DNA from: Treponema sp.
Lineage (GTDB): Bacteria; Spirochaetota; Spirochaetia; Treponematales; Treponemataceae
Assembly: GCA_022510865.1 (NCBI GenBank)
Contig: JAFLSQ010000017.1
Span: 1 to 46,674 of the forward strand
Reading direction: 5' to 3'
Length of the DNA: 46,674 bases
Part shown: one piece after another, positions 15,528-22,987 of the stretch
Position numbering within the stretch: position 1 is the stretch's first letter
Layout of the letters: each line of letters begins with the position of its first letter
Program-made: the position numbers and the translations under genes
The notes under the pieces: model-generated
The model's input: the letters and a program-made list of their open reading frames with translations, nothing else
Told to the model about the DNA's origin: nothing
Database searches by the model: none

Positions 15528-15973
15528 GTGAAAATGGCACACAGCGGCATAACATACAAAGAGGAGCGTCTTTCTGCGGAAGAATATATCGACTTTCTGC
15601 GGCGCACGGACTTAGGCTCGCAGTACCCCAAGGAACGCTTCGCCCAGCGCATAGAGCGGCTCGTGCAAAACGTCTCCATCAGCCTTGTGGCTCGTGACGG
15701 CGGGAGGATTGTCGGAGTGCTGTTCGCCCTCACGGATTTCTGCTACTGGATGTACGTCACGGATTTGGGCGTGGACAGGAAGTACATCCGGCGCGGAATC
15801 GGCCGCACCCTAATCCGGACAGCGCATCAGATTGCGGGCGGTGAGAAAGACATAGCGGTCTACCTAATCGCAAACGACGACGCGGTGGCCTTTTAGAAAA
15901 ATGCGGAATGAAGCGTGCCGACGAAGTGATGAAATACAACAAAATCGAATGGACACCTTTCACCGTGGAATGA
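15528..15973 (+). pseudogene. GNAT N-acetyltransferase gene with a frameshift
   Basis: The reading frame starts at GTG 15528 or ATG 15534 (aggag at 15518-15522) and runs to a TAG at 15894-15896. It contains the GNAT core: VGVLFALTDFCYWMYVTDLG, then RKYIRRGIGRTLI (acetyl-CoA-binding RxxGxG). The expected C-terminal part follows in another frame: LEKCGMKRADEVMKYNKIEW, ending TGA 15971-15973. One additional T in the TTTT run at 15891-15894 would join both parts into AFLEKCGMK. It is therefore a one-base deletion, a sequencing error or slippage in a homopolymer. It sits between arrays B and C. TATAAT at 15502-15507 is a likely -10. Confidence 0.75.
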
Positions 15974-16042
15974 GGCGCAAGGCATGCCATATCATCGCGC
16001 GGTACTCGCCCAGAGCGTCATCAAAACCGAGCGAGCAGCAAA

Positions 16043-16165
16043 TCTATTTGATAAACGCGCTGAATCTACTTGATACTTACGCCTCATCTATTTGATAGAT
16101 TTGCCCCGTTTATTTGATAAATGCGGTGTATCCATCAAATAGATTCGCCGCTTTCATTTGATAGA
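16043..16165. repeat. Phased palindrome array C (6 copies, exact 22-bp period)
   Basis: The unit is YYTAT-TTG-ATARA (13 bp). Starts are at 16043, 16065, 16087, 16109, 16131 and 16153, each exactly 22 bp apart. Copy 5 is in the opposite orientation (centre CAA). The consensus differs from array B and array A, although both B and C contain TTGAT. It lies between the GNAT pseudogene and the 3' end of the minus-strand gene at 16219. Apart from the array, 15974-16218 holds nothing recognisable. Confidence 0.85.
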
Positions 16166-16218
16166 CCGCCCTGTTTGTGCGGCGCATTCCAATAAAACAC
16201 CGCGCACTTCAAGCCGCC

Positions 16219-16629
16219 TCACAGTGCGCCGAGTTTGGCTTTCAAATCATAGCACCTGTCCCGGAGTTTCCGCACCTCGGTCAGGCTGCCCATGATTTTT
16301 GCGGTCATGTACACGTCCACAATCCCGCTGTCAAAAAAGAAATCCGCGAAGGTCTCGAATCCGCCGATTTTCATGCGGTAGTCCGCGGGGATTGCGATGC
16401 TGCCCATCACACGTTGCAGTTCGCCCATCAGATAGTTCACTTTGTCCATCGTGACTTTGGCGTTGTTCAGTTTGGAATGCTTGATGAGGTCCACGAAAAA
16501 TCCGCCGCCGAGCACATCAAGGAATCCCCAGTTCCGCGCAGAGGAAAGATGACGCTCCGCCTCGTCCAGGCAGGCAATCAGCTGGTTCGTGAGATTTATG
16601 GCCTGAGATACACACACATCGTTCGACAT
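16219..16629 (-). CDS. Conserved hypothetical protein
   Basis: The predicted product has 136 aa and is mostly helical. Notable segments are RNWGFLDVLGGGFFVDLIKH, a Gly-rich hydrophobic turn, and SKLNNAKVTMDKVNYLMGEL, an amphipathic helix. YRMKIGGFETFADFFFDSGI gives a second aromatic-rich stretch. There is no signal peptide or catalytic motif, and I do not recognise a function. The start ATG 16629 has no Shine-Dalgarno; TATATT (16636-16641, minus strand) lies six bases upstream, so transcription probably begins at the start codon. It diverges from cdd with only 37 bp between the two start codons. Confidence 0.75.
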   Translation of the reverse strand: MSNDVCVSQAINLTNQLIACLDEAERHLSSARNWGFLDVLGGGFFVDLIKHSKLNNAKVTMDKVNYLMGELQRVMGSIAIPADYRMKIGGFETFADFFFDSGIVDVYMTAKIMGSLTEVRKLRDRCYDLKAKLGAL

Positions 16630-16635
16630 ATTTTA

Positions 16636-16660
16636 AATATAGCAGAAAATGTGGTAAAAT
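16636..16660. promoter_or_regulatory. Divergent -10 elements of the hypothetical gene and cdd
   Basis: Minus strand: TATATT at 16641-16636, six bases before ATG 16629. Plus strand: TAAAAT at 16655-16660, preceded by TGTGG (extended -10) and with TTTAAA at 16632-16637 as a weak -35, six bases before ATG 16667. The two promoters interleave, so both polymerases cannot bind at once. Both predict leaderless mRNAs. Confidence 0.6.
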
Positions 16661-16666
16661 AAAACC

Positions 16667-17080
16667 ATGAATTATGATGAGCTTGCAAAAAAATCCGTTG
16701 CGATGACCAGACTTTCCTATGCGCCCTACTCGCGCTTTCACGTCGGGGCCGCGCTCCTTGCAAAAGACGGCACTGTTTGGAGCGGATGCAATATCGAGAA
16801 CGCCGCCTACGGGCCGTCAAACTGCGCCGAGCGCACGGCGGTGTTCAAGGCGGTGAGCGAGGGTTGCCGCGATTTTGAGGCGATTGCCATTGCCGGCGGC
16901 GCGGAGAATGCCGACGGAATCCCCGAGATTTCGGATTTCTGTCCGCCGTGCGGTGTGTGCCGTCAGGTGCTCGCTGAATTCTGCGGCAAGGATTTCAAAG
17001 TCATCCTTGTGGGCAAAGACGGAAGCCAGAAAATCCTCACGCTGGGGGAGCTTCTGCCGGAAAGTTTCAGTTTGAAGTAG
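16667..17080 (+). CDS. cdd: Cytidine deaminase
   Basis: The predicted product has 137 aa, the size of the tetrameric short-form enzyme. It deaminates cytidine and deoxycytidine to uridine and deoxyuridine in pyrimidine salvage. The zinc site is complete: C53-A-E55 in SNCAERTAVF with the catalytic Glu, and PCGVC with C95 and C98. GCNIENAAYGPSNCAERTA and the early FHVGAAL are family hallmarks. There is no Shine-Dalgarno; the -10 lies six bases upstream of the ATG. The 3' end overlaps the convergent permease/kinase gene by 14 bp. Confidence 0.95.
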   Translation: MNYDELAKKSVAMTRLSYAPYSRFHVGAALLAKDGTVWSGCNIENAAYGPSNCAERTAVFKAVSEGCRDFEAIAIAGGAENADGIPEISDFCPPCGVCRQVLAEFCGKDFKVILVGKDGSQKILTLGELLPESFSLK

Positions 17081-20042
17081 CGGCCGCGCCTGAGCGTCTC
17101 AGGACATCCAGAAGAGTTTTTTTCAGCATATTCGGGTCAATCGGCTTGGAGACGTGGGCATTCATTCCCGCGTCCTTCGCTTTCTGCACGTCCTCGGCAA
17201 AGGCGTTAGCCGTCATCGCGATGATTGGAACCGCGCGTTTTTTCTCATCGCTCATGCCGCGAATCATTTTTGTGGCGGAATAGCCGTCCATCACAGGCAT
17301 CTGGATGTCCATCAAAAGAGCGCCAAAATATCCGCCGGGCGCAGCCTCAACTTTCGCAACCGCCTCCATTCCGTCCGAGGCAGTCTCAACCTCAAAGCCC
17401 ATGTCGCTCAGCAGCATGGTTGCAATCTCGCGGTTAATTTCCATGTCGTCCACAAGAAGAAGCCGCCTGTTCATATTCTCAAGCGAATTCCCCCCCTCAG
17501 CTCGGCTGTCCGCATTCTCATCGGCAATGTCATCCGCGACAGATGCCGCGTCCACAATCTTAAAGCACACTTCGATTATAAATTCCGTGCCTTTTTCCGG
17601 GGCAGTGACAAGGCTGATTGTTCCGCCCATCAAGTCAAGAATGCTTTTTGTGATTGCCATGCCAAGCCCTGTTCCCTGAATGCCGCTCACGGTGCTGTTC
17701 CGCTCGCGCTCAAACGCCTCGAACACGCGCTGAGAGAATTCCTCCGACATCCCGATTCCAGTGTCCTTGACCCTCAGCTCATATTTTCCAACGCCCTCGC
17801 CGTCAGTCTCAGAGAAACTTGTCTGCGTGAGCGTCACCCTGACCTTGCCGCCCTCCGGCGTGAACTTGAACGCATTGCTTATGAGATTCAGGAGAACGCG
17901 GTTCAATCCGTTTTTGTCGCACATCACAACCGCATTCGTTATGTTTGACGCGTCCACCTCATAAGTGATTTTTTTGCCGGACATTTGCAGCGCGAACATC
18001 TCGCGGACATCGGCCATCACGCGCTTAAGATTGCAGGGGGCTTCCTCAAGCATCATTTTGCCGCTCTCAATCCGGCTCATCTCAAGCACATCATTTATGA
18101 GCGCAAGAAGATGATGGCTTGACCCTTCCATTTTTTGAAGGAAATTCCTCATCTCCTCCAGCGTGGTGTTCTCGCGCTTCGCAAGATTTATGTAGCCTAT
18201 AATCGCGTTCATTGGCGTGCGGATGTCATGGCTCATGTTTGACAGAAAAAGACTCTTTGCCTTGTTCGCGTTCTCCGCCTCAATTTTCTCGTCAGAAAGA
18301 GTTTTCTCGCGCCTAATCTGCGTTGAAAAAAGACTTAGCATGATGTAAAGCGCAGCCAGAATCACCACAACCTGCAAAATGCTGTTCGCGGACTGGGGGC
18401 GGCGCAGCGTGTCCATCTGCTTTTCCATAAAATTGCGCTCGCGCTCAACCTGCTCGTATGTCATCGGGAAATTCTGCTCAATGTGGCTGTCCTGATGGTA
18501 GGCGCTTATCTCCTGTACAATCGCATCGGTCTCATTCAAGATTTCCTGCCGCATCCACATATTTGAGGAAATGAGGACGATTGCAAGCATGGCAATCCAC
18601 ATGATATTTGAATTTCCAAAGCGGTTTTTCTTGTCGCGCTGGAAAACCATGCGGAAAATCACAAGCCCGATTATGCTCCATGCCATCAGAATCAGGTAGG
18701 ATTCCGTCTCGAACGACTGCATAATCCACGGATTGGGGATGAGCGGAAGGAAAAACAGCGCGGAAAGCAGAAGCCCGGCAATCCCGCAGATTATGAAAGT
18801 GAGGCGTTTCTCATGCCGTGCGATTTTAAGACTGCCCGCAGAGACATAGGCATACGCGATTGTCGCGCTCAAAGTCGATATATCGACAATCCAGCCGATT
18901 GCGGTGCGCCCGAAAAACGGAATTATGATTGACACGAGCATTATGAAAATGGTCGCGTTAAAAGGAAGCTCGCTTTTGCTCAGCTTGCCGAACCACGGGG
19001 GAAGAACATCGTCCTCCGCCATGGAAAGCAGAAGCCGCGCCGCCGCCCTGTACATCCCAAGAATTCCCGTGAGGATTGCGGACAGCATACAGATTCCAAG
19101 CAGGATAATCCCGCCGGTTCCAAGAAGATTCTGCACCGCATAAAAAGTGGGGATTCCTTCCATGCCGCTGTAATCCGCCAGATTTTTGATGTAATCCTGC
19201 CAGTTCGCGCAGCCTTCGGGCAGAACCGCCACAGAAAGAATTGACAGCAGGATATAAACGACCATGCCGCAGAAAATCGCGGATGCCATGATTGCGAACG
19301 ATTGCCTGCGCGGAAACGAGCCGTCACTGAATTCGCTTCTTCCCGGCAAGAGACAGACCACGCAGAAGCCAAGGAACGCGGACGGTGCCATGGCGACAAT
19401 GTTCATTATCTCAAGGAACGGGGAGTCCGCGCCGTCATCGCCAAGCCCGAACATCGGCGTGAAAATCTCCGGGAAATTTTTGAGCCGCACAAGGCACAGA
19501 AAAAAGCAGAGCACAATGCCCGCAAAAAGCGTGACCGCCAGAGCCTTCTGCAAGAGCCGCACAAGCTGATGGCTCAGCGCACTGAGCACGCCGAACAGGA
19601 CAATCACAACGATTGTGAGCAGAATCTCGCCAAGGTAGACATCGTAGCCCGCGACTGTGTAATTAAAGCCGAATTGAAAGACCGGGCCGAAAATATAGCG
19701 GGAAATCAGCGATATTGCCGTGGCGTTCGCCCACAAAATCGCAATATAAGCCAGAACGATTGACCACACGCACATCAGCGAATGGTCATAACCAAAAACT
19801 TCTTTTGTGTAGGCAAAAACGCCGCCGGTGCTTGACGAGCGGTTCATCATGTTGTGGAAGTTCGCCGCAATGACCATTATCGTAAGCGCGCCAAAAATCA
19901 TCGCGATTACAGTGCCCACCGGCCCTGCAACAGGCAGGAACGTTGTGCCCGGCATGATGAACGCGCCCCATCCCACAATGCACCCGAATGAAATTGCCCA
20001 GATGCTCAGCACCTTGCTGAAAGATTTAGTTTTTCCAATCAT
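17067..20042 (-). CDS. APC-type permease fused to hybrid histidine kinase and receiver
   Basis: The predicted product has 991 aa. ATG 20042 lies 7 nt after GGAGG; the closer ATG 20048 is too near that Shine-Dalgarno. Residues about 1-470 form a 12-TM amino acid-polyamine-organocation permease (GCIVGWGAFIMPGTTFLPVA, SSSTGGVFAYTKEVFGYD). Two more TMs around 485 and 550 bracket a short extracytoplasmic loop. A HisKA domain follows (SNMSHDIRTPMNAIIGY, His605), then an ATPase domain (NLISNAFKFTPEGG, DTGIGMS, GTGLGMAIT) and a receiver (LLLVDDMEINREI, phosphoacceptor Asp912 in MDIQMPVMDG, HVSKPID). It looks like a transporter turned into a sensor. It has no DNA-binding output, so another protein must carry the signal. 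It is last in the pur operon and overlaps the nudix gene by 17 nt. Confidence 0.9.
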   Translation of the reverse strand: MIGKTKSFSKVLSIWAISFGCIVGWGAFIMPGTTFLPVAGPVGTVIAMIFGALTIMVIAANFHNMMNRSSSTGGVFAYTKEVFGYDHSLMCVWSIVLAYIAILWANATAISLISRYIFGPVFQFGFNYTVAGYDVYLGEILLTIVVIVLFGVLSALSHQLVRLLQKALAVTLFAGIVLCFFLCLVRLKNFPEIFTPMFGLGDDGADSPFLEIMNIVAMAPSAFLGFCVVCLLPGRSEFSDGSFPRRQSFAIMASAIFCGMVVYILLSILSVAVLPEGCANWQDYIKNLADYSGMEGIPTFYAVQNLLGTGGIILLGICMLSAILTGILGMYRAAARLLLSMAEDDVLPPWFGKLSKSELPFNATIFIMLVSIIIPFFGRTAIGWIVDISTLSATIAYAYVSAGSLKIARHEKRLTFIICGIAGLLLSALFFLPLIPNPWIMQSFETESYLILMAWSIIGLVIFRMVFQRDKKNRFGNSNIMWIAMLAIVLISSNMWMRQEILNETDAIVQEISAYHQDSHIEQNFPMTYEQVERERNFMEKQMDTLRRPQSANSILQVVVILAALYIMLSLFSTQIRREKTLSDEKIEAENANKAKSLFLSNMSHDIRTPMNAIIGYINLAKRENTTLEEMRNFLQKMEGSSHHLLALINDVLEMSRIESGKMMLEEAPCNLKRVMADVREMFALQMSGKKITYEVDASNITNAVVMCDKNGLNRVLLNLISNAFKFTPEGGKVRVTLTQTSFSETDGEGVGKYELRVKDTGIGMSEEFSQRVFEAFERERNSTVSGIQGTGLGMAITKSILDLMGGTISLVTAPEKGTEFIIEVCFKIVDAASVADDIADENADSRAEGGNSLENMNRRLLLVDDMEINREIATMLLSDMGFEVETASDGMEAVAKVEAAPGGYFGALLMDIQMPVMDGYSATKMIRGMSDEKKRAVPIIAMTANAFAEDVQKAKDAGMNAHVSKPIDPNMLKKTLLDVLRRSGAAATSN

Positions 20043-20550
20043 GCTCATACCTCCGCCCGCCAAGATACGTCTCAATCAGAGCGCCATCCCGGTAAATCAG
20101 TTTTAATGAAAAAAAAGGTTTGTCCAAAGATAAAAAATCAAGGAAAATCTCATCGCCTTTCCAATGAGGCAGCGCGGCCATTTTCGGGATTGGAACCCAC
20201 TCCAGCTCGCCCTCATCGCAGTCCCCGCGCACTTCGCCGGAAAACCGCCTCGCACGAAAAATGTGCATAATCTCAGAATACGAGATGATTTTTTTGCCCT
20301 GAGCCTCCGCACCAGTCAAATCTACAAAAGTGACAATTCCGCGGTATTCCAAATCCTGAGGCAGAACAGCAAGCCCGGTCTCCTCAGAAATCTCGCGCAC
20401 GGCGCAATCTTCGGGGCTTTCGCCCGGCTCAAATTTTCCGCCAATGCCAATCCACTTGCCGCCATTATAATCGCCCTGCTTTTTTGTGCGGTGCAGCATA
20501 AGATAACAGCCGTTTTTTTCGATATAGCAGAGGGTCGTGTTCACCGTCAT
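20026..20550 (-). CDS. NUDIX hydrolase (MutT-like)
   Basis: The predicted product has 174 aa. ATG 20550 overlaps the purN stop as ATGA, which fixes the start. The Nudix box GX5EX7REUXEEXGU is complete from G37 to L60 (GGKFEPGESPEDCAVREISE followed by ETGL). LCYIEKNGCYLMLHRTKKQG and DYNGGKWIGIG upstream resemble the 8-oxo-dGTP/MutT-like group. It hydrolyses a nucleoside diphosphate linked to another moiety, perhaps cleaning damaged purine nucleotides, which fits its place between purN and the sensor gene. Substrate is not determined by sequence. Confidence 0.88.
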   Translation of the reverse strand: MTVNTTLCYIEKNGCYLMLHRTKKQGDYNGGKWIGIGGKFEPGESPEDCAVREISEETGLAVLPQDLEYRGIVTFVDLTGAEAQGKKIISYSEIMHIFRARRFSGEVRGDCDEGELEWVPIPKMAALPHWKGDEIFLDFLSLDKPFFSLKLIYRDGALIETYLGGRRYEHDWKN

Positions 20551-21179
20551 AATGATTTTGCGAGCATACAAAGCCCCTCGACAATCGCCTCGTGCTCTTT
20601 GGGCGCAATCCGCGCATAAAGGGTCTCGGGAGTGTCATCCGGAAGGACGGGCACACGCTTTTGAATCAGGATTTTTCCTGCGTCGCATTCGGCGGTCACA
20701 AGGTGGACTGTGCAGCCGCTCTCGCGCTCGCCCGCGGCAAGAACCGCCTCGTGCACGTGATGCCCCCACATTCCCACCCCGCCGAATTTTGGCAGAAGCG
20801 CCGGATGAAGATTCAGATTTTTATTCTCGTAACATTCCAGAATCTTGCCGGAAAGCACAGTCAGAAAGCCCGCATGAACGATTGCCTGCACGTCATTTTC
20901 GCGGCAGACCGCAAGCACCGCGTTCGAGACCGCAAGACGTTTTGTGTCGCGATCCGCGGATTTTGCGGCAGCCTCGCCCATCACAGCGTAAGGCGAGCAG
21001 ACCGCGGTAGGAATTCCTGCTTTTGACGCGCGCTCAAGCGCAAAGGCTTTTTTTGTGTCGGAGATGACGCACACAATCTGGTAGGGGCAGCTCTCGCCGT
21101 GCTCGGCCTCAAAATCAATCAGAGCCTGCAAATTTGTGCCGCCGCCGCTCACGAGCACCGCTGTTCTAAGTCTTGCCAT
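20547..21179 (-). CDS. purN: Phosphoribosylglycinamide formyltransferase 1
   Basis: The predicted product has 210 aa. It formylates GAR to FGAR with 10-formyl-THF, step 3 of purine synthesis. ATG 21179 follows GGGGA, 13 nt after the purM stop; the open frame upstream to 21203 lies inside purM. Phosphate-binding VLVSGGGTNLQALID, catalytic NLHPALLPKFGG (Asn and His) and the essential Asp in TAECDAGKILIQKRVPVLPD are all present. FGGVGMWGHHVHEAVLAAGE has a small insertion compared with the typical PFHG turn. It is central in the purE-purM-purN-nudix-sensor operon. Confidence 0.93.
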   Translation of the reverse strand: MARLRTAVLVSGGGTNLQALIDFEAEHGESCPYQIVCVISDTKKAFALERASKAGIPTAVCSPYAVMGEAAAKSADRDTKRLAVSNAVLAVCRENDVQAIVHAGFLTVLSGKILECYENKNLNLHPALLPKFGGVGMWGHHVHEAVLAAGERESGCTVHLVTAECDAGKILIQKRVPVLPDDTPETLYARIAPKEHEAIVEGLCMLAKSL

Positions 21180-21192
21180 ATCGAATCCCCGG

Positions 21193-22287
21193 CTAATCCT
21201 CAAAAATCAAGGAATCTTTCTGATTTTTTACCTCGCCGCGAGCATACTCAACCCGCCCGATTTTATAAGCCTTCATGTCAGGGCAGTAATCCTTGTGATA
21301 TTTATGGGCGTTCTCGTTGAACATCGCGACAATCTCATCTGATTGCTTTGCCGAAACCGCAAGCACAAAGCCGATTCCCATGTTGAACGTGTTGTAAATT
21401 GTGCCCAAATCCGCGCCGCGCCTGATTAACTCGCCGAAAACAGGCGGAATATCCCAGCTGTCCCGCGTGATTACAGAAATCAGCTGCTTTTTGCCGTTCT
21501 TTGCCTTGGGGTACATCCTTGGGATGTTCTCGTAAAATCCGCCGCCGGTGACGTGCACCATCCCATGAACCGATTTTCTGTGCTTTTCCAGCACATCCAT
21601 CACAGGTTTGACATAAATGCGGGTGGGAGTGAGCAGAACCTCGCCGATTGTCCTGCCGGTGTCTTTCCCGTCAATCACGAACGCATCATTAAAATCCGTC
21701 ACGAGCTTGCGCACCAGAGAGAACCCGTTTGAATGAACGCCCGTTGATGACAGACCAATCAGGACATCGCCCTCCCTGATTTCCTCGCCGCTAATCATGT
21801 CTTTTTTCTCGCCTACCCCGACACCGAACCCAGCAAGGTCATATTTTCCGTCATCATAAAAGCCGGGCATCTCGGCAGTCTCTCCGCCGAGCAGGGCGCA
21901 GCCCGTGTCAACGCAGCCGTCGGCAACGCCTTTCACAAGAGCGGCCGCCACATCAGCGTCAAGTTTTCCGCACGCAATATAATCAAGGAAAAAAAGCGTC
22001 TGCACACCCGAGCAGAGGATGTCATTCACGCTCATTGCAACGCAGTCAATGCCCACGGTGTCATATTTTTTCATCTGGAACGCAATGTCAAGTTTTGTGC
22101 CAACTCCGTCAGTTCCGCTCACAATCACAGGATTTTTATAGCCTTTCGGAACCTCGAACATTCCGTTAAAACTGCCAAGCCCCGTCAGAAGACCGGGAAT
22201 CGCAGTGCGCTTGGCGTGCTCTTTGTAGTTGTTTACCGCGCGGTAGCCTTCCTCAACATCCACGCCGGACTCTTTGTATGATGCCAT
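21193..22287 (-). CDS. purM: Phosphoribosylformylglycinamidine cyclo-ligase (AIR synthetase)
   Basis: The predicted product has 364 aa. It converts FGAM to AIR with ATP, step 5 of purine synthesis. The N-terminus YKESGVDVEEGYRAVNNYKE, then SGTDGVGTKLDIAF, MSVNDILCSGVQTLFFLDYI, GGETAEMPGFY and GLSSTGVHSNGFSLVR are all PurM signatures. The C-terminal domain carries HVTGGGFYENIPRM. Length is slightly above the usual 340-350 aa because of small loops. It begins 9 nt after the purE stop and precedes purN by 13 nt, so the three pur genes form one transcript. Confidence 0.95.
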   Translation of the reverse strand: MASYKESGVDVEEGYRAVNNYKEHAKRTAIPGLLTGLGSFNGMFEVPKGYKNPVIVSGTDGVGTKLDIAFQMKKYDTVGIDCVAMSVNDILCSGVQTLFFLDYIACGKLDADVAAALVKGVADGCVDTGCALLGGETAEMPGFYDDGKYDLAGFGVGVGEKKDMISGEEIREGDVLIGLSSTGVHSNGFSLVRKLVTDFNDAFVIDGKDTGRTIGEVLLTPTRIYVKPVMDVLEKHRKSVHGMVHVTGGGFYENIPRMYPKAKNGKKQLISVITRDSWDIPPVFGELIRRGADLGTIYNTFNMGIGFVLAVSAKQSDEIVAMFNENAHKYHKDYCPDMKAYKIGRVEYARGEVKNQKDSLIFED

Positions 22288-22296
22288 TGTCTCCCC

Positions 22297-22791
22297 CTAA
22301 AATTTCACATCAAGCCCGGATGCAGCAGCATCGTCGGCAAGTTTTTTTCTGAATGCGAGCAGTTTCTCACGCAGCTCCGGATATTTGATTGCAAGAACCT
22401 GCACGGCAAGATAACCGGCATTCCGCGCGTTGTTAATCCCCACGGTTGCCACAGGAATCTGCGGAGGCATCTGCACAATGGAAAGAAGCGCGTCCATTCC
22501 GCCAAGCCCATTTGATTTTTCGGAGACGCACTCCAAAGGCACCCCGATTACCGGCAGGATTGTCTCGCCAGCAATCACGCCGGGAAGAGCCGCCGCAAGA
22601 CCCGCGCCCGCAATAATCACCTCAAAACCGTCTTTCTCAACTTCCTCGACAGTTTTTTTCAGCAGCGCGCCGGCACGGTGGGCAGAAATCACAAAAGCCT
22701 TGTACTCCACGCCGAATTCCGCAAGAACATCGGCGGCTTTTCTCATTGTCTCCTTGTCAGACTTAGAACCGAAAAATATCGCAACTTTCAT
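22297..22791 (-). CDS. purE: AIR carboxylase PurE (probably class II)
   Basis: The predicted product has 164 aa. Signatures are IFFGSKSDKETMRKAADVL, FVISAHRAGALLKKTVEEVE and IIAGAGLAAALPGVIAGETI. Class I PurE works with PurK on N5-CAIR, whereas class II uses AIR and CO2 directly; Treponema denticola PurE is known as a class II bacterial AIR carboxylase. No purK is adjacent, and the segment after SAHR (AGALLKK instead of TP-type residues) fits class II. It is the first gene of the operon. TATAAT lies exactly six bases upstream of the ATG without a Shine-Dalgarno, so the operon mRNA may be leaderless. Confidence 0.93.
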   Translation of the reverse strand: MKVAIFFGSKSDKETMRKAADVLAEFGVEYKAFVISAHRAGALLKKTVEEVEKDGFEVIIAGAGLAAALPGVIAGETILPVIGVPLECVSEKSNGLGGMDALLSIVQMPPQIPVATVGINNARNAGYLAVQVLAIKYPELREKLLAFRKKLADDAAASGLDVKF

Positions 22792-22797
22792 AATCCG

Positions 22798-22826
22798 ATT
22801 ATACAGGAAAATTGGCGGGCCATCAA
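22798..22826 (-). promoter_or_regulatory. Promoter of the purE operon
   Basis: On the minus strand: TTGATG (22826-22821), 17-nt spacer, TATAAT (22803-22798), then six bases to ATG 22791. The expected start of transcription falls on or next to the start codon. No riboswitch-sized leader exists, so control must be at the promoter or by another means. Confidence 0.7.
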
Positions 22827-22948
22827 CTGCGCAAAAACTGATGATTTTGACCCGCGCCTTGCATCAAAAATTTTTCGCGCGCAAATGCCCGGGCATTATA
22901 ATCATGCGGATTTTTTTACCGCGCCGCCGCAGAAATTGCCCGGCACTG

Positions 22949-22978
22949 TTGACATAATAATTTGGTCACATTTAAAAT
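22949..22978 (+). promoter_or_regulatory. Promoter of the hypothetical gene at 22988
   Basis: TTGACA (22949-22954), 18 nt, TAAAAT (22973-22978), nine bases before ATG 22988. The leader would be only a few bases long. This promoter is part of the support for treating the following ORF as real. Confidence 0.6.
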
Positions 22979-22987
22979 CAGCGTGGA

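Noticed and set aside
15371..15697. Open frame of 108 codons after array B
   Set aside because: Starts within the array, overlaps the GNAT start in another frame and shows no protein-like features.
15204..16165. CRISPR array
   Set aside because: Repeats are palindromes of 13-14 bp with separators of 8-9 bp, far too short for spacers, with inverted copies, and no cas genes are in the window.
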